From Pandoraea bronchicola (GTDB taxonomy: Bacteria; Pseudomonadota; Gammaproteobacteria; Burkholderiales; Burkholderiaceae), in the NCBI RefSeq assembly GCF_902459805.1, contig NZ_CABPST010000005.1:124001-188000 (forward strand): DNA of 64,000 nt, given 5' to 3'. The notes beneath the pieces are model-generated. The model saw nothing but the letters and a program-made list of their open reading frames with translations. It was not told the origin of the DNA and made no database searches. Position numbers and translations under genes: made by a program. Positions 26,894-38,187 of the stretch are shown here, piece by piece; position 1 is the stretch's first letter; every line of letters begins with the position of its first letter.

Positions 26894-27886
26894 GTGCGAG
26901 TCTTCCGGGGTCTACCCAACGCGCAAAGCAAAGCGCCCTGCGTGCTGACGATCGGCAACTTCGACGGCGTGCATCTGGGCCACCAGGCACTGCTCGCGCG
27001 CGTGCGCGCCGCAGCGGCTGCGCGCGGCCTGCCGGTGTGTGTGATGACGTTCGAGCCGCATCCCCGCGAATACTTCATGCCTGACCGGGCACCCGCGCGC
27101 ATCTCCAATCTGCGCGACAAGTTCGAGGCACTGCGCTCGCAAGGCGTCGACCGCCTGGTGGTGGAGCACTTCAACGCCCATTTCGCGGGACAATCGCCCG
27201 AAGATTTCGTCCGCAACATCATCGTCGACGGCCTGCACACCCGCTGGCTGCTGGTGGGAGACGACTTCCGCTTCGGTGCGAAACGCGCGGGCGACATTGA
27301 ATACCTGCGTGAGGCCGGCCGCCGTTTCGACTTCGTCGTCGAACAGATGCCGACCATTGCGCACGACGGCGTGCGGATTTCCAGCTCGGAAGTGCGCGCC
27401 GCGCTCGCCGACGGCAACTTCGAGCGCGCCCACGCGCTGCTCGGCCGCCCGTACGCCATCACCGGTCACGTCGTGCATGGCATGAAGCTCGGCCGCAAGC
27501 TGGGCTACCCCACGCTCAATCTGCGCATCGCCCACAAGCATCCGGCTCTCACCGGCATTTTCGTGGTGCAGGTGCATGGTCTGGCGGACAAGCCGCTGCC
27601 CGCCGTCGCCAGTCTGGGCCTGCGCCCGACGGTGGACGACTCGGGGCGCGTGCTGCTCGAAGTGCATTTGCTCGACTTCGCGGGCAATTGCTATGGCAAG
27701 CTGGTGCGCGTGGAGTTTTTGCAGAAGCTGCGTGACGAAGCCAAATTCGACGGGCTCGCCGAACTCGAGGCGGCCATCGCGCAGGACACCCGCGAGGCTC
27801 GCGCCTACTTCGCACACGCGCTCGACGCCAACGGCCCGAGCGCCCGACGCGACTTCGCCACCTCGGCCACCGACCGAATTAGTTGA
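26894..27886 (+). CDS. ribF: Bifunctional riboflavin kinase / FAD synthetase
   Basis: 330 residues from GTG 26894, which reproduces the usual family start (VRVFRGLPNA). The adenylyltransferase half has GNFDGVHLGH (21-30) and ISSSEVRAAL; the kinase half has GRKLGYPTLNL and the later VEFLQKLRDEAKF. It converts riboflavin to FMN and then FAD. The ORF is open upstream to 26489 but that part is unlike RibF. No Shine-Dalgarno is visible before the GTG. It is followed by ileS after 159 bp. Confidence 0.93.
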   Translation: MRVFRGLPNAQSKAPCVLTIGNFDGVHLGHQALLARVRAAAAARGLPVCVMTFEPHPREYFMPDRAPARISNLRDKFEALRSQGVDRLVVEHFNAHFAGQSPEDFVRNIIVDGLHTRWLLVGDDFRFGAKRAGDIEYLREAGRRFDFVVEQMPTIAHDGVRISSSEVRAALADGNFERAHALLGRPYAITGHVVHGMKLGRKLGYPTLNLRIAHKHPALTGIFVVQVHGLADKPLPAVASLGLRPTVDDSGRVLLEVHLLDFAGNCYGKLVRVEFLQKLRDEAKFDGLAELEAAIAQDTREARAYFAHALDANGPSARRDFATSATDRIS

Positions 27887-28045
27887 TCTTCGCCCGCGTG
27901 CGCCGGCGCCCAGCGCCTTGCGCGCGGCCCGCCTGCGCCACTGGCACCTGCCCGGGCGTTGCACCTCGCGGCCCACAAGGCCTGACGTCAACGCCACCGG
28001 CGCGAGCGCCCCACACCCGACATTCAAAATTCGTAGCGACTCACC

Positions 28046-30883
28046 ATGAGCGAAAAGAAAGCCCCGAGCAAATATCCTGTCAACCTGCTGGACACGCCGT
28101 TCCCGATGCGCGGCGATCTGCCCAAGCGCGAGCCGCAGTGGGTCAAGCAATGGCAGGAAAAGAAGATCTACGACAAGATCCGCCGCGCCAGCAAAGGCCG
28201 TCCGAAGTTCATCCTGCACGATGGCCCGCCGTATGCCAACGGTGACATCCACCTCGGCCACGCGGTCAACAAGATCCTCAAGGACATGATCGTCAAGGCG
28301 CGCAGCCTGGCGGGCTTCGACGCCGCCTATGTGCCGGGCTGGGACTGCCACGGCATGCCGATCGAAATCCAGATCGAAAAGCAGTTCGGCAAGCATCTGC
28401 CGGTGCGCGAAGTGCAGGAAAAGGCACGCGCCTACGCGGCTGAACAGATCGAGCGCCAGAAGCCCAACTTCCAGCGTCTGGGCGTGCTCGGCGACTGGGA
28501 CAACCCGTACAAGACCATGAACTTTTCGAACGAAGCGAACGAGCTTCGGGCGCTCGCGAAGATCATGGAGAACGGCTACGTCTACCGCGGCCTGAAGCCG
28601 GTGAACTGGTGCTTCGACTGCGGCTCGGCCCTCGCCGAAGCGGAAGTCGAGTACAAGGACAAGACCGATCTGGCCATCGACGTCGGCTTCGCCTTCGCCG
28701 AACCGGAGAAGGTCGCGAAGGCCTTCGGCCTGCCGAAGCTGCCGCGCGAAGACGGTTACATCGTCATCTGGACGACCACGCCGTGGACGATCCCGTCGAA
28801 CCAGGCGCTCAACGTTCATCCGGAAGTCGAATACGCGCTGGTCTCGACCGAGCGCGGTCTGCTGATTCTCGCGACCGAGCGCGTTGAAGACTGCCTGAAG
28901 ACGTACGGCCTGCACGGCGAAATCATCGCCCGCACGAAGGGGGAAGCCCTCTCGCTGATCCGCTTCCGTCACCCGCTCTCGAGCGCCGACGCGGGCTACG
29001 AGCGCACCTCGCCGATCTACCTGGGCGACTACGTGACGACCGACACGGGGACCGGCATTGTCCACTCGGCGCCTGCCTATGGCGTGGAAGACTTCGTGTC
29101 GTGCAAGGCGCACGGCATGACCGACGCGGACATCCGCATGCCGGTGCTGGGCGACGGCCGCTATCAGGACAGCCTGCCGCTGTTCGGCGGCCAGTCGATC
29201 TGGGACGCCAACCCGCAAATCGTCGATGCGCTGCGCGAAGCGGGCACGCTGTTCCATTCGTTCAAATACACGCACAGCTATATGCACTGCTGGCGTCACA
29301 AGTCCCCGATCATCTACCGCGCCACCAACCAGTGGTTCGCGGGCATGGACACGACGCCGGTCGACGGCGCGCCGGGCGGCGGCAAGACGCTGCGCGAGAT
29401 CGCGCTCGAAGGCATCGAGGCCACCGAGTTCTTCCCGGCGTGGGGCAAGCAGCGCCTGCACAACATGATCGCGCATCGCCCGGACTGGACGCTCTCGCGC
29501 CAGCGCCAATGGGGCGTGCCGATGGCATTCTTCGTGCACAAGGAAACCGGCGCACTGCATCCGCGCACACTGGAACTGCTCGAAGCCGTGGCCAAGCGCG
29601 TGGAAACCGAAGGCATCGAAGCGTGGCAGACGCTCGACCCGGTGGAGCTGCTGGGTGACGAAGCCAAGGATTACGTGAAGAACCGCGACACGCTCGACGT
29701 GTGGTTCGATTCGGGCACCACCCACTGGCACGTGCTGCGCGGCTCGCACGCGCATGAACTGGGCTTCCCGGCAGACCTGTATCTGGAAGGCTCGGATCAG
29801 CACCGCGGCTGGTTCCATTCGTCACTGCTCACGGCGTCGATGATCGATGGCCGCCCGCCCTACAAGGCGCTGCTCACGCACGGCTTTACGGTCGACGGTC
29901 AGGGCCGCAAGATGTCGAAATCGATCGGCAACACGATTCTGCCGCAAGACGTCGCCGACAAACTCGGCGCCGAAATCATCCGCCTGTGGGTGGCATCGAC
30001 CGATTACTCGGGCGAGCTGTCGATCTCCGACGAAATCCTCAAGCGCGTGACCGAAGGGTATCGCCGTATCCGTAACACGCTGCGCTTCCTGCTCTCGAAT
30101 CTGGCCGATTACGACCACGCGAAGCACGCGCTGCCGGCCGAGCAATGGCTGGAAATCGACCGCTACGCCGTGGCGTTGGCGCAGTCGCTGCAAACCGAAG
30201 TGCTCGGCCACTACGACCGCTACGAGTTCCACCCGGTCGTGGCCAAGCTCCAGACGTTCTGCTCGGAAGACCTCGGCGGCTTTTACCTCGACATCCTGAA
30301 GGATCGTCTGTACACGAGCGCAGCGGACGCCCCGGCGCGCCGCGCCGCGCAGAACGCGCTGTACCACATCACGCACGGCCTGCTCAAACTCATGGCGCCG
30401 TTCCTGTCGTTCACCGCGGAAGAGGCGTGGCAAGTCTTCCAGCCGGGCAACGACACGATTTTCACGGAGACGTACTACGCTTATCCGGAAATCGCGGAAG
30501 GCACGCGCCTGCTCGAGAAGTGGTACTTGCTGCGCACGGTGCGCGGCGACGTCACCAAGGCGCTCGAAGAGGCGCGCGCGGCCGAGCAGATCGGCTCGTC
30601 GCTGCAGGCGGAAGTGGACGTGCGCGTCTCTGGCCGCAAGTTCGATGTGCTGGCAAGCCTTGGCGACGACCTGCGCTTCGTGCTGATCACCTCGGCGGCT
30701 GCCGTCACGCAGGTGGCCACCGAGGCCGAGGAAGGCGTGGTCGTCACGCCGTCGTCGCATCAGAAGTGCGAGCGCTGCTGGCACTATCGTGAGGACGTAG
30801 GCGCAGACGCCGCCCACCCGACCCTTTGCGGCCGCTGCGTGTCGAACCTGTTCGGCAGCGGCGAACACCGGAGCGCGGCATAA
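28046..30883 (+). CDS. ileS: Isoleucyl-tRNA synthetase
   Basis: 945 residues, full length. Class-I signatures: [12 protein letters not shown] with HLGH at 69-72 and [10 protein letters not shown] (KMSKS) near 622. The editing domain has [13 protein letters not shown]. The C-terminal zinc site is CERCWHYR and LCGRCVSNL. It charges tRNA-Ile and edits valine. It is followed by lspA with a 1-bp overlap (TAATG), the widespread ileS-lspA pair. Confidence 0.98.
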   Translation: MSEKKAPSKYPVNLLDTPFPMRGDLPKREPQWVKQWQEKKIYDKIRRASKGRPKFILHDGPPYANGDIHLGHAVNKILKDMIVKARSLAGFDAAYVPGWDCHGMPIEIQIEKQFGKHLPVREVQEKARAYAAEQIERQKPNFQRLGVLGDWDNPYKTMNFSNEANELRALAKIMENGYVYRGLKPVNWCFDCGSALAEAEVEYKDKTDLAIDVGFAFAEPEKVAKAFGLPKLPREDGYIVIWTTTPWTIPSNQALNVHPEVEYALVSTERGLLILATERVEDCLKTYGLHGEIIARTKGEALSLIRFRHPLSSADAGYERTSPIYLGDYVTTDTGTGIVHSAPAYGVEDFVSCKAHGMTDADIRMPVLGDGRYQDSLPLFGGQSIWDANPQIVDALREAGTLFHSFKYTHSYMHCWRHKSPIIYRATNQWFAGMDTTPVDGAPGGGKTLREIALEGIEATEFFPAWGKQRLHNMIAHRPDWTLSRQRQWGVPMAFFVHKETGALHPRTLELLEAVAKRVETEGIEAWQTLDPVELLGDEAKDYVKNRDTLDVWFDSGTTHWHVLRGSHAHELGFPADLYLEGSDQHRGWFHSSLLTASMIDGRPPYKALLTHGFTVDGQGRKMSKSIGNTILPQDVADKLGAEIIRLWVASTDYSGELSISDEILKRVTEGYRRIRNTLRFLLSNLADYDHAKHALPAEQWLEIDRYAVALAQSLQTEVLGHYDRYEFHPVVAKLQTFCSEDLGGFYLDILKDRLYTSAADAPARRAAQNALYHITHGLLKLMAPFLSFTAEEAWQVFQPGNDTIFTETYYAYPEIAEGTRLLEKWYLLRTVRGDVTKALEEARAAEQIGSSLQAEVDVRVSGRKFDVLASLGDDLRFVLITSAAAVTQVATEAEEGVVVTPSSHQKCERCWHYREDVGADAAHPTLCGRCVSNLFGSGEHRSAA

Positions 30884-31425
30884 TGGCAAGCAAAGCAGGC
30901 GCCCGTACGGGCGCAAGACGTAGCAACCATGGTGGCGCCCGCGGGGGCGCCGCTTATGGCCTGGCCCCGTGGCTCGGGATCGCGATCGTTGCGATCCTGC
31001 TCGATCAGGTCACCAAGCTCACCATTCTGAAGACGTTCCAGTACGGCGAATTCCGTGCGCTGACCTCGTTCTTCAATCTGGTGCTGGTGTACAACAAGGG
31101 CGCAGCATTCAGTTTTCTGGCGGCCGCTGGTGGCTGGCAGCGCTGGTTCTTCACGTTGCTCGGCATCGTCGCGGCAACGGTCATCATCTGGCTGCTCAAG
31201 CGTCACAACGGCCAGAAGATGTTCTGCCTGTCGCTGTCACTGATTCTCGGCGGCGCGCTGGGTAACGTAATCGATCGTGTGATCTATGGTCACGTGGTCG
31301 ACTTTCTGGACTTTCATGTCGGCGGTTGGCATTGGCCGGCGTTCAACGTGGCCGACTCGGCCATTTGCGTGGGCGCGGTGCTGCTGGTGATCGACGAGCT
31401 GCGACGCGTGCGGCGCGGCAAGTAG
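30883..31425 (+). CDS. lspA: Lipoprotein signal peptidase
   Basis: 180 residues. Four helices; the catalytic aspartates sit in [14 protein letters not shown] and [11 protein letters not shown], and LDQVTKL and [11 protein letters not shown] are conserved. It cleaves prolipoproteins at the lipidated cysteine in the inner membrane. An N-terminal cytoplasmic extension of about 30 Arg/Gly/Ala-rich residues precedes the first helix. ATG 30883 overlaps the ileS stop. Confidence 0.97.
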   Translation: MASKAGARTGARRSNHGGARGGAAYGLAPWLGIAIVAILLDQVTKLTILKTFQYGEFRALTSFFNLVLVYNKGAAFSFLAAAGGWQRWFFTLLGIVAATVIIWLLKRHNGQKMFCLSLSLILGGALGNVIDRVIYGHVVDFLDFHVGGWHWPAFNVADSAICVGAVLLVIDELRRVRRGK

Positions 31426-31559
31426 CGCATCAGGCATATCCGCCGCAGTATCTGCGGCGCGATTCGCCCACTGCCCACGGCAGGTGTTGCGGATCGCAAG
31501 CAAACACCGTCGCGGCGCCCCAGAGGCGCCGCGCGGCACTTTGGAGGAGGCATTTCCCT

Positions 31560-32771
31560 ATGGAACGCGGTGAACTTGCGGGCAAGACCATCGTTCTCGG
31601 CCTGACGGGCGGCATCGCCTGCTACAAGTCGGCCGAACTCACCCGGTTGCTCATCAAGGCTGGCGCAACGGTGCAGGTCGTCATGACCGAAGCCGCCACG
31701 CAATTCATCACGCCGCTCACGATGCAGGCGCTCTCGGGCCGCCCGGTCTTCAGCAGCCAGTGGGACCCTCGCGTCGATAACAACATGGCGCACATCGACC
31801 TCTCGCGCGAGGCCGACGCCATCATCATCGCGCCCGCCTCCACCGACTTTCTCGCCAAGCTCGCACACGGCATGGCAGACGATCTGCTCTCCACTCTTTG
31901 TGTGGCACGCGACTGCCCGCTGCTGGTCGCGCCTGCCATGAACCGTCAGATGTGGGCCAACCCCGCGACCCAGCGTAACGCGGCGACGCTGCGCGGCGAT
32001 GGCGTGGCGATCCTCGGTCCCGGCAGCGGCGATCAGGCGTGCGGCGAAATCGGCGACGGACGGATGCTCGAGCCGGAAGAACTCTTCGAGGCGCTCGTCG
32101 CCTTCTTCCAGCCCAAACGCCTCGCCGGACACCGCGTGTTGATCACCGCCGGCCCGACGTTCGAGCCGATCGACCCGGTGCGCGGCCTGACCAATCTGTC
32201 CAGCGGGAAGATGGGCTTCGCACTCGCCCGCGCGGCAGCGCAGGCCGGTGCCGACGTGCATTTGGTCGCAGGCCCCACCGCGCTGGCGACGCCTTACGGC
32301 GTGACACGCAGCAACGTGCAGACGGCGCAGCAGATGTACGACGCCGTGATGGCCGACGTGGCCCACAACGATATCTTCATCGCAGTGGCTGCGGTAGCCG
32401 ACTGGCGCGTGCGCGATGTGGCGCACGACAAGATCAAGAAGACGGACGACGCCGACGTGCCGACGCTCGACTTCGTCCAGAATCCCGACATTCTCGCGGC
32501 CGTAGCGAAGTTGCCGACACCGCCGTATTGCGTGGGCTTCGCCGCCGAGTCGGGCGATCTGGAGACGCACGGCGCACAAAAGCGCAAACGCAAGCGGGTG
32601 CCGCTGCTCGTCGGCAATCTTGGCCCCGCCACGTTCGGGCAGGACGACAACGAAGTCATCCTCTTCGACGACGCCGGGCAGAAACGCCTGCCGCGCGCCG
32701 ACAAGCAATCGCTTGCCCGCAGCCTGATCATCGAAATCGCGGCAAGACTTCCCTCACGCACGCCCGGCTGA
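31560..32771 (+). CDS. coaBC: Bifunctional phosphopantothenoylcysteine decarboxylase / phosphopantothenate-cysteine ligase
   Basis: 403 residues. The CoaC half shows [31 protein letters not shown] and [17 protein letters not shown]; the CoaB half begins at [27 protein letters not shown], with AAVADWR following. It makes 4'-phosphopantetheine in CoA synthesis. ATG 31560 follows GGAGG; the longer frame to 31326 overlaps lspA and is rejected. Two GC-rich hairpins without T-tracts (31441-31459, 31512-31532) lie between lspA and coaBC. Confidence 0.97.
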   Translation: MERGELAGKTIVLGLTGGIACYKSAELTRLLIKAGATVQVVMTEAATQFITPLTMQALSGRPVFSSQWDPRVDNNMAHIDLSREADAIIIAPASTDFLAKLAHGMADDLLSTLCVARDCPLLVAPAMNRQMWANPATQRNAATLRGDGVAILGPGSGDQACGEIGDGRMLEPEELFEALVAFFQPKRLAGHRVLITAGPTFEPIDPVRGLTNLSSGKMGFALARAAAQAGADVHLVAGPTALATPYGVTRSNVQTAQQMYDAVMADVAHNDIFIAVAAVADWRVRDVAHDKIKKTDDADVPTLDFVQNPDILAAVAKLPTPPYCVGFAAESGDLETHGAQKRKRKRVPLLVGNLGPATFGQDDNEVILFDDAGQKRLPRADKQSLARSLIIEIAARLPSRTPG

Positions 32772-32786
32772 CGGGCGCGCCGCCAC

Positions 32787-32812
32787 GCCGGCATGCCGGC
32801 ACCCCGGCTTTT
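32787..32812 (+). terminator. Possible weak terminator after coaBC
   Basis: A perfect 14-bp palindrome GCCGGCATGCCGGC (32787-32800) and an overlapping GCCGG/CCGGC hairpin are followed by TTTT. Confidence 0.4.
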
Positions 32813-32949
32813 GGTCTGTCATCGTCGTTGTCCGGCGACGCTGGCAGACTGGCAGGAACGCCCGGCTCACGGTGTATCGCATCAAGGCGGCATGATCTGA
32901 CGCCTTCGGCAGGCCGCCCCCGAGCCATCGCACACAACAACAAACCACC

Positions 32950-34170
32950 ATGACGCAACCTCCTACGACCGCCCGGCCGCCTGTCAGTGTCTACGGGACA
33001 CTGAGCATGCTCGCCGCGATCATGTTCTTCGGTTTCATGACGATCGGCATGCCGCTGCCCGTGCTGCCGGTCTATGTCCATGAAACGCTCGGCTACGGGT
33101 CATTCGTCGTGGGCGTGACGATCGGCATTCAGTCGGTCGTCACGCTGCTGCTGCGCTCCTACGCCGGACGCACCGTCGACACCCGCGGCCCGCGCCGTGC
33201 AGTGCTCACCGGCCTGTGCGGCTGCGCTGCTGCGGGCGTGCTGTACCTGGCCGCGTCGATGGTCCCGGACCCGGCGCTCGCGCTGGGCATCCTCATCGCC
33301 GGACGCGTCGTGCTCGGCTTTGGCGAGAGCCTGATGCTGACCGGCGGCATGTCGTGGGGCATCGGCCTGCTGGGCGCCGCTCACGCGAGCAAGGCCATTT
33401 CGTGGCAAGGCGTGTCGATGTACACCGCACTCGCCACCGGCGCTCCGTTCGGCGCCTATCTGCTGCAATCGGCGGGCTTTACGGCAGTCTCGCTCGTGAA
33501 TATCGTCCTGCCCGCCATCGCTTTTCTCATCGCGCTGAGACTGCCCGCAGCGGCCCCTGTGGGCGGACATCGTCTGCCGTTCCTGCGTGTCGTGGGGCGG
33601 GTATGGCGTCCGGGTCTGGCCATGACGCTGGGGAGCATCGGCTATGCCGTGATCGCCGCGTTCATCACACTGTTCTATGCGAGCCACGGCTGGTCGGGGG
33701 CGGCTTACGCGCTCACGCTTTACAGCGCCTGCTTCATCGGCATGCGAATTCTGCTCGCGCACGCGGTCGACCGTTTCGGCGGACGCCGCGTCGCCATGGG
33801 CTCGCTGGTATTGAACATCGCCGGCCAATTCCTGCTGTGGGGTGCGACGAGCCCGACGATGGCCCTCGTTGGCGCGGGGCTCACCGGCGTGGGCTTCTCG
33901 CTGGTCTTCCCTGCCTTGGGCGTGGAGGCACTGCGACAGGTGCCGCCGCAGAATCGTGGCGCAGCGCTGGCGGCCTATTCGGCGTTCTTCGATCTGGCCC
34001 TCGGCCTGATCGGGCCGATGGCCGGACTCGTCGCCAACTTTTTCGGCTACGCTTCGATATTCCTTTGCGGCGCACTCGGCGGGATCGTGGCCATTGTGAT
34101 GATTGCGCGCCTGCCGCACGCAGCCCCCGCCACGGCACAGGCCAACGCCTGCGCTGAAAGCGGTCACTGA
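32950..34170 (+). CDS. MFS transporter (YhhS/arabinose-efflux-like)
   Basis: 406 residues with about 12 hydrophobic helices. The loop after helix 2 reads RSYAGRTVDTRGPRRAVLTG, the MFS motif-A equivalent, and the second half repeats it as AVDRFGGRRVAMG. GFSLVFPALGVEALRQVPPQNRGAALAAYSAF is the YhhS-like segment. A proton-driven exporter of small molecules is likely; substrate unknown. It stands alone between coaBC and the oxidoreductase. Confidence 0.9.
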   Translation: MTQPPTTARPPVSVYGTLSMLAAIMFFGFMTIGMPLPVLPVYVHETLGYGSFVVGVTIGIQSVVTLLLRSYAGRTVDTRGPRRAVLTGLCGCAAAGVLYLAASMVPDPALALGILIAGRVVLGFGESLMLTGGMSWGIGLLGAAHASKAISWQGVSMYTALATGAPFGAYLLQSAGFTAVSLVNIVLPAIAFLIALRLPAAAPVGGHRLPFLRVVGRVWRPGLAMTLGSIGYAVIAAFITLFYASHGWSGAAYALTLYSACFIGMRILLAHAVDRFGGRRVAMGSLVLNIAGQFLLWGATSPTMALVGAGLTGVGFSLVFPALGVEALRQVPPQNRGAALAAYSAFFDLALGLIGPMAGLVANFFGYASIFLCGALGGIVAIVMIARLPHAAPATAQANACAESGH

Positions 34171-34224
34171 TCTCTCAGACTATGTGTCGACGAGCCGCTA
34201 TCGTCGACGTGGAGCATCGAACTC

Positions 34225-35265
34225 ATGGCGCAAACGTCTTCTGCCCCCATCAAGCTGTCGATCCTCGATCAGACACCGGTGATTCACGGTCACAGTGTGG
34301 CGGACGCGATCGCGGCGACCGTCGAGCTGGCCCAAGCTGCCGACGAACTCGGCTACACGCGCTATTGGTGCGCAGAGCATCACGGCCTGCGCGGCGTGGC
34401 GAACCCGGCGCCGGAAGTCATGATCGCCCGGCTTGCCAGTGTGACGAAGCGTCTGCGGGTGGGCTCCGGCGGCGTGATGCTGCCGTACTACAGCCCGTTC
34501 AAGCTGGCAGAGCAATTTCTGATGCTCGAGGCGCTGTTTCCGAATCGCATCGATCTGGGCGTGGGCCGTGCCCCCGGAGGCGACATGCGCACGGCACGTG
34601 CCGTTGCGAAGGGACCGTACGACGCGGGCGAGCACTTCCCGCAACAGGTCGCCGAACTGGCCGGGCTGTTCAACGGCACGCTGGCCGACGACCATCCCTA
34701 CCGTGGCGTGCTGCTGCAACCGGCGGTGCAGACACGCCCCGAATTGTGGGTGCTTGGCTCGAGCGAATTCGGTGGTCTGCTGGCCGCTCAGCTTGGCTTG
34801 CGATACTGCTTCGCCCACTTCATCAACGCTCACTACGGCGATCGCGTCACGCAAGCGTATCGCGAGCGCTTCACACCGGGATCACTGGAGACGCCTTACT
34901 GTTCGGTGGCGCTCTTCGTCATCTGCGCCGACACCGACGCCGAGGCTGAAGCGCTCGAAGCCGGTGTCGATCTGCGCCGCGTACAGATGGCGTACGGCAT
35001 GAACGAGCCGATTCCGAGCATCGAACAGGGCGCCGAAGCGAAGCCGCAGTATCGTGAGCGCGAGTTGTCGGTCATCGCGCGCGAAAAGCCACGTAGTATC
35101 ATCGGCACCCCGGAGCGCGTCACGGAGCGCGTGCTGGCATTGCAGGAACAGTTCGAGGCCGACGAAATCGTCGTATTGACGGTGGCTGGCAGCTATCGCG
35201 CTCGCCTGCGTTCGCACGAATTGCTGGCACAGGCATTCTCGCTGCGCGCCGCCGAGGCCGATTGA
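34225..35265 (+). CDS. LLM-class flavin-dependent oxidoreductase
   Basis: 346 residues of the bacterial luciferase-like family. Motifs: YTRYWCAEHHGLRGVANPAPEV, RLRVGSGGVMLPYYSPFKLAEQF and NRIDLGVGRAPGGD, the subfamily often listed as MsnO8-like. It probably uses FMN with a separate reductase; substrate unknown. ATG 34225 lies 54 bp after the MFS stop, so the two may be co-transcribed. Confidence 0.9.
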   Translation: MAQTSSAPIKLSILDQTPVIHGHSVADAIAATVELAQAADELGYTRYWCAEHHGLRGVANPAPEVMIARLASVTKRLRVGSGGVMLPYYSPFKLAEQFLMLEALFPNRIDLGVGRAPGGDMRTARAVAKGPYDAGEHFPQQVAELAGLFNGTLADDHPYRGVLLQPAVQTRPELWVLGSSEFGGLLAAQLGLRYCFAHFINAHYGDRVTQAYRERFTPGSLETPYCSVALFVICADTDAEAEALEAGVDLRRVQMAYGMNEPIPSIEQGAEAKPQYRERELSVIAREKPRSIIGTPERVTERVLALQEQFEADEIVVLTVAGSYRARLRSHELLAQAFSLRAAEAD

Positions 35266-35325
35266 GCGACCTGCGAGCGCCGCGCTTCTCCGGCTGAATT
35301 TTCGATCGAATTACGCCCCTTTCAC

Positions 35326-35353
35326 CGCCATAACGCCATAACGCCATAACGCC
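35326..35353 (+). repeat. Octamer tandem repeat abutting the dut start codon
   Basis: CGCCATAA occurs three times in a row (35326-35349), and the fourth, partial copy CGCC runs into the dut ATG. The array occupies the space where a ribosome-binding site would be expected, and none is seen. Confidence 0.9.
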
Positions 35354-35800
35354 ATGAAACTCGACGTCAAGATTCTCGACGAACGCCTGCGCTCGCAGTT
35401 GCCCGCCTACGCCACGCCGGGCAGCGCGGGGCTGGATCTGCGCGCCTGCCTCGACGCGCCGCTGACCATCGCACCGGGCCAGACCGTGCTCGTGCCAACG
35501 GGGCTGGCGATCCATCTGGCCGATTCGGGCTACGCCGCGCTGATCCTGCCGCGCTCGGGGCTCGGCCACAAGCACGGCATCGTGCTTGGCAATCTGGTCG
35601 GACTGATCGATTCGGATTATCAAGGCCAGTTGATGGTCTCGACCTGGAACCGTGGCAATGAGCCGTTCGTGCTGAATCCGTTCGAGCGTCTCGCCCAACT
35701 GGTGATCGTGCCGGTTGTACAGGCCGAATTCAACATCGTGGACGAATTCCCCGAAAGCGATCGTGGCGCGGGCGGTTTCGGCAGCACCGGGAAACACTAA
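35354..35800 (+). CDS. dut: dUTP diphosphatase
   Basis: 148 residues. The five dUTPase motifs are readable: [42 protein letters not shown] and the C-terminal arm [10 protein letters not shown]. The trimeric enzyme hydrolyses dUTP to dUMP, keeping uracil out of DNA. The region upstream lacks a Shine-Dalgarno and carries the octamer array. It ends at a terminator shared with clpA. Confidence 0.97.
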   Translation: MKLDVKILDERLRSQLPAYATPGSAGLDLRACLDAPLTIAPGQTVLVPTGLAIHLADSGYAALILPRSGLGHKHGIVLGNLVGLIDSDYQGQLMVSTWNRGNEPFVLNPFERLAQLVIVPVVQAEFNIVDEFPESDRGAGGFGSTGKH

Positions 35801-35837
35801 CGTCACCGTTAAGCCGCGACGCACACCGTCACAAAAG

Positions 35838-35864
35838 AAAAGCGCCGCATGAAGCGGCGCTTTT
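35838..35864. terminator. Bidirectional terminator between dut and clpA
   Basis: AAAAGCGCCGC (35838-35848) pairs with GCGGCGCTTTT (35854-35864) with T-tracts on both strands. Confidence 0.85.
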
Positions 35865-35889
35865 TCATGGCTGCGAGATACCTTGACGA

Positions 35890-38187
35890 TTACTCGACTT
35901 CGGCAGCTTCCGGTTGAGCACGTGTGTTGCCGTCCTCGGGAAAGGACAGTTGCACCTGATCGTGCTCGTCCAGATCCACCGTGACTCGGCCACCGCTGGT
36001 CAGACGCCCGAACAGCAATTCGTCCGCCAGCGCACGACGTATCGTGTCCTGAATCAGACGCTGCATCGGACGAGCCCCCATGAGCGGATCGAAGCCCTTC
36101 TTCGAGAGATAAGTCCGAAGCTTGTCGGTGAAGACCACTTCGACCTTCTTCTCGTGCAACTGATCTTCCAGTTGGATCAGGAACTTGTCGACCACGCGCA
36201 GGATGATCTGCTCGTCGAGCGGCTTGAAGCTGATGATCGCGTCCAGACGGTTGCGGAACTCCGGCGTGAACATGCGCTTGATGTCGGCCATTTCATCGCC
36301 GGCCTGACGCTCGTTCGTGAAGCCAATGCTCGCGCGGTTGATCGTCTCGGCGCCCGCATTGGTCGTCATGATGATGATGACGTTACGGAAATCTGCCTTG
36401 CGACCGTTGTTGTCCGTGAGCGTGCCGTGGTCCATCACCTGAAGCAGCACGTTGAAGATGTCCGGATGCGCCTTCTCGATTTCGTCGAGCAACAGCACGC
36501 AATGCGGCTTCTTCGTGATGGCCTCGGTCAACAGCCCGCCCTGATCGAAGCCGACATAGCCCGGCGGCGCGCCAATCAGACGGCTCACCGCGTGACGCTC
36601 CATGTACTCCGACATGTCGAAGCGAATCAGTTCGATTCCCAGCGTGAACGCGAGCTGTTTGGCGACTTCGGTCTTGCCGACACCGGTCGGGCCCGAGAAC
36701 AGGAACGCGCCGATCGGCTTGTCCGTCTTGCCCAGCCCGGCGCGCGACATCTTGATCGCGGCAGACAGTGCGTCGATGGCCGGGTCTTGCCCGAACACCA
36801 CGCTCTTGAGATCGCGGTCGAGCGTCTGGAGCTTGCCGCGGTCGTCCGCCGACACGCTCTGCGCCGGAATCCGCGCGATCTTCGACACGATCTCTTCGAT
36901 CTCGCCCTTGCCGATCGTCTTCTTCTGCTTGGATTTCGGCAGAATGCGCTGGGCCGCACCGGCTTCGTCGATCACGTCGATCGCCTTGTCGGGCAAGTGA
37001 CGGTCAGTGATGAACTTGGCCGACAATTCGGCAGCGGCCGAGAGCGCGCTCGACGAATACTTCACGCCGTGGTGCTCTTCGAAACGCGACTTCAGCCCGC
37101 GCAGGATCTGGACCGTCTGCTCGACGGTCGGCTCGTTCACGTCGATCTTCTGGAAACGGCGTGACAGTGCCGCATCCTTCTCGAAGATGCCGCGATACTC
37201 GGTGAAGGTGGTCGCGCCGATGCACTTGAGTTGCCCCGACGACAACGCCGGCTTGAGCAGGTTCGAGGCATCGAGCGTGCCGCCGGACGCGGCGCCCGCG
37301 CCGATCAGCGTGTGAATTTCGTCGATGAACAGGATCGCGTTATTGCGCTCCTTGAGTTCCTTGAGTACCGCCTTCAGGCGTTGCTCGAAGTCACCGCGAT
37401 ACTTGGTGCCGGCGAGCAGCGCGCCCATGTCCAGCGAGTAGACGGTGGCGTCCTGCAAGATCTCGGGCACCTCGCCGCGCGTGACACGCCAGGCGAGTCC
37501 CTCGGCGATGGCCGTCTTGCCCACCCCCGCTTCGCCGACGAGCAGCGGATTGTTCTTGCGACGGCGGCACAACACCTGCACTACGCGCTCGACTTCCGAC
37601 TCGCGTCCGATGAGCGGATCGATCTTGCCGTCGCGCGCCATCTGGTTGAGGTTCTGGGTGTACTGCGCGAGCGGGCTTTCCTTCGTGTTGGCGCCCTCCT
37701 CGCCTTCGGCACTCCCTTCGCCGGCCTTGGCCGACTCGCCGGACGCACCGGTCTTGGTAATGCCGTGGGAGATGAAATTGACGACGTCCAGACGCGTCAC
37801 ACCCTGCTGTTGCAGGTAGTAGACCGCATGGGAGTCCTTTTCACCGAAGATGGCCACCAGCACGTTCGCCCCCGTCACTTCCTTCTTGCCATTGGAAGTG
37901 GATTGCACATGCATGATGGCGCGTTGAATCACGCGCTGGAAACCGAGCGTGGGCTGTGTGTCGACCTCGTCGCTCCCCGGCACCGTCGGCGTATTGTCCG
38001 CGATGAAGTTGCGCAGGTTCTGCCGCAAATCGTCGAGATTTGCCGCGCAGGCGCGCAACACTTCGGCAGCGGTCGGGTTATCCAAGAGGGCGAGCAAAAG
38101 ATGCTCGACCGTAATGAATTCGTGTCGTGCCTGGCGCGCTTCCATAAACGCCATGTGCAGGCTGACTTCCAATTCCTGGGCAATCAT
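35890..38187 (-). CDS. clpA: ATP-dependent Clp protease ATP-binding subunit ClpA
   Basis: 765 residues: Clp N-domain (1-145), a Gly/Glu/Ala-rich linker (145-175), AAA1 with Walker A GEAGVGKT (218-225), AAA2 with GPTGVGKT (499-506) and pore loop GYVG. The ClpP-docking loop reads IGF (621-623). The unfoldase feeds substrates to ClpP, with ClpS steering N-degron substrates. ATG 38187 has GGAGGAAG directly upstream and overlaps the clpS stop by 4 bp. Confidence 0.97.
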   Translation of the reverse strand: MIAQELEVSLHMAFMEARQARHEFITVEHLLLALLDNPTAAEVLRACAANLDDLRQNLRNFIADNTPTVPGSDEVDTQPTLGFQRVIQRAIMHVQSTSNGKKEVTGANVLVAIFGEKDSHAVYYLQQQGVTRLDVVNFISHGITKTGASGESAKAGEGSAEGEEGANTKESPLAQYTQNLNQMARDGKIDPLIGRESEVERVVQVLCRRRKNNPLLVGEAGVGKTAIAEGLAWRVTRGEVPEILQDATVYSLDMGALLAGTKYRGDFEQRLKAVLKELKERNNAILFIDEIHTLIGAGAASGGTLDASNLLKPALSSGQLKCIGATTFTEYRGIFEKDAALSRRFQKIDVNEPTVEQTVQILRGLKSRFEEHHGVKYSSSALSAAAELSAKFITDRHLPDKAIDVIDEAGAAQRILPKSKQKKTIGKGEIEEIVSKIARIPAQSVSADDRGKLQTLDRDLKSVVFGQDPAIDALSAAIKMSRAGLGKTDKPIGAFLFSGPTGVGKTEVAKQLAFTLGIELIRFDMSEYMERHAVSRLIGAPPGYVGFDQGGLLTEAITKKPHCVLLLDEIEKAHPDIFNVLLQVMDHGTLTDNNGRKADFRNVIIIMTTNAGAETINRASIGFTNERQAGDEMADIKRMFTPEFRNRLDAIISFKPLDEQIILRVVDKFLIQLEDQLHEKKVEVVFTDKLRTYLSKKGFDPLMGARPMQRLIQDTIRRALADELLFGRLTSGGRVTVDLDEHDQVQLSFPEDGNTRAQPEAAEVE

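Noticed and set aside
26912-29818. 968-codon open frame opposite ribF and ileS
   Set aside because: Long antisense frames are expected in high-GC coding DNA, and the sequence matches no fold. The plus-strand genes are certain.
31441-31532. Two GC-rich hairpins between lspA and coaBC as terminators
   Set aside because: Neither is followed by a T-tract; read-through into coaBC is likely.
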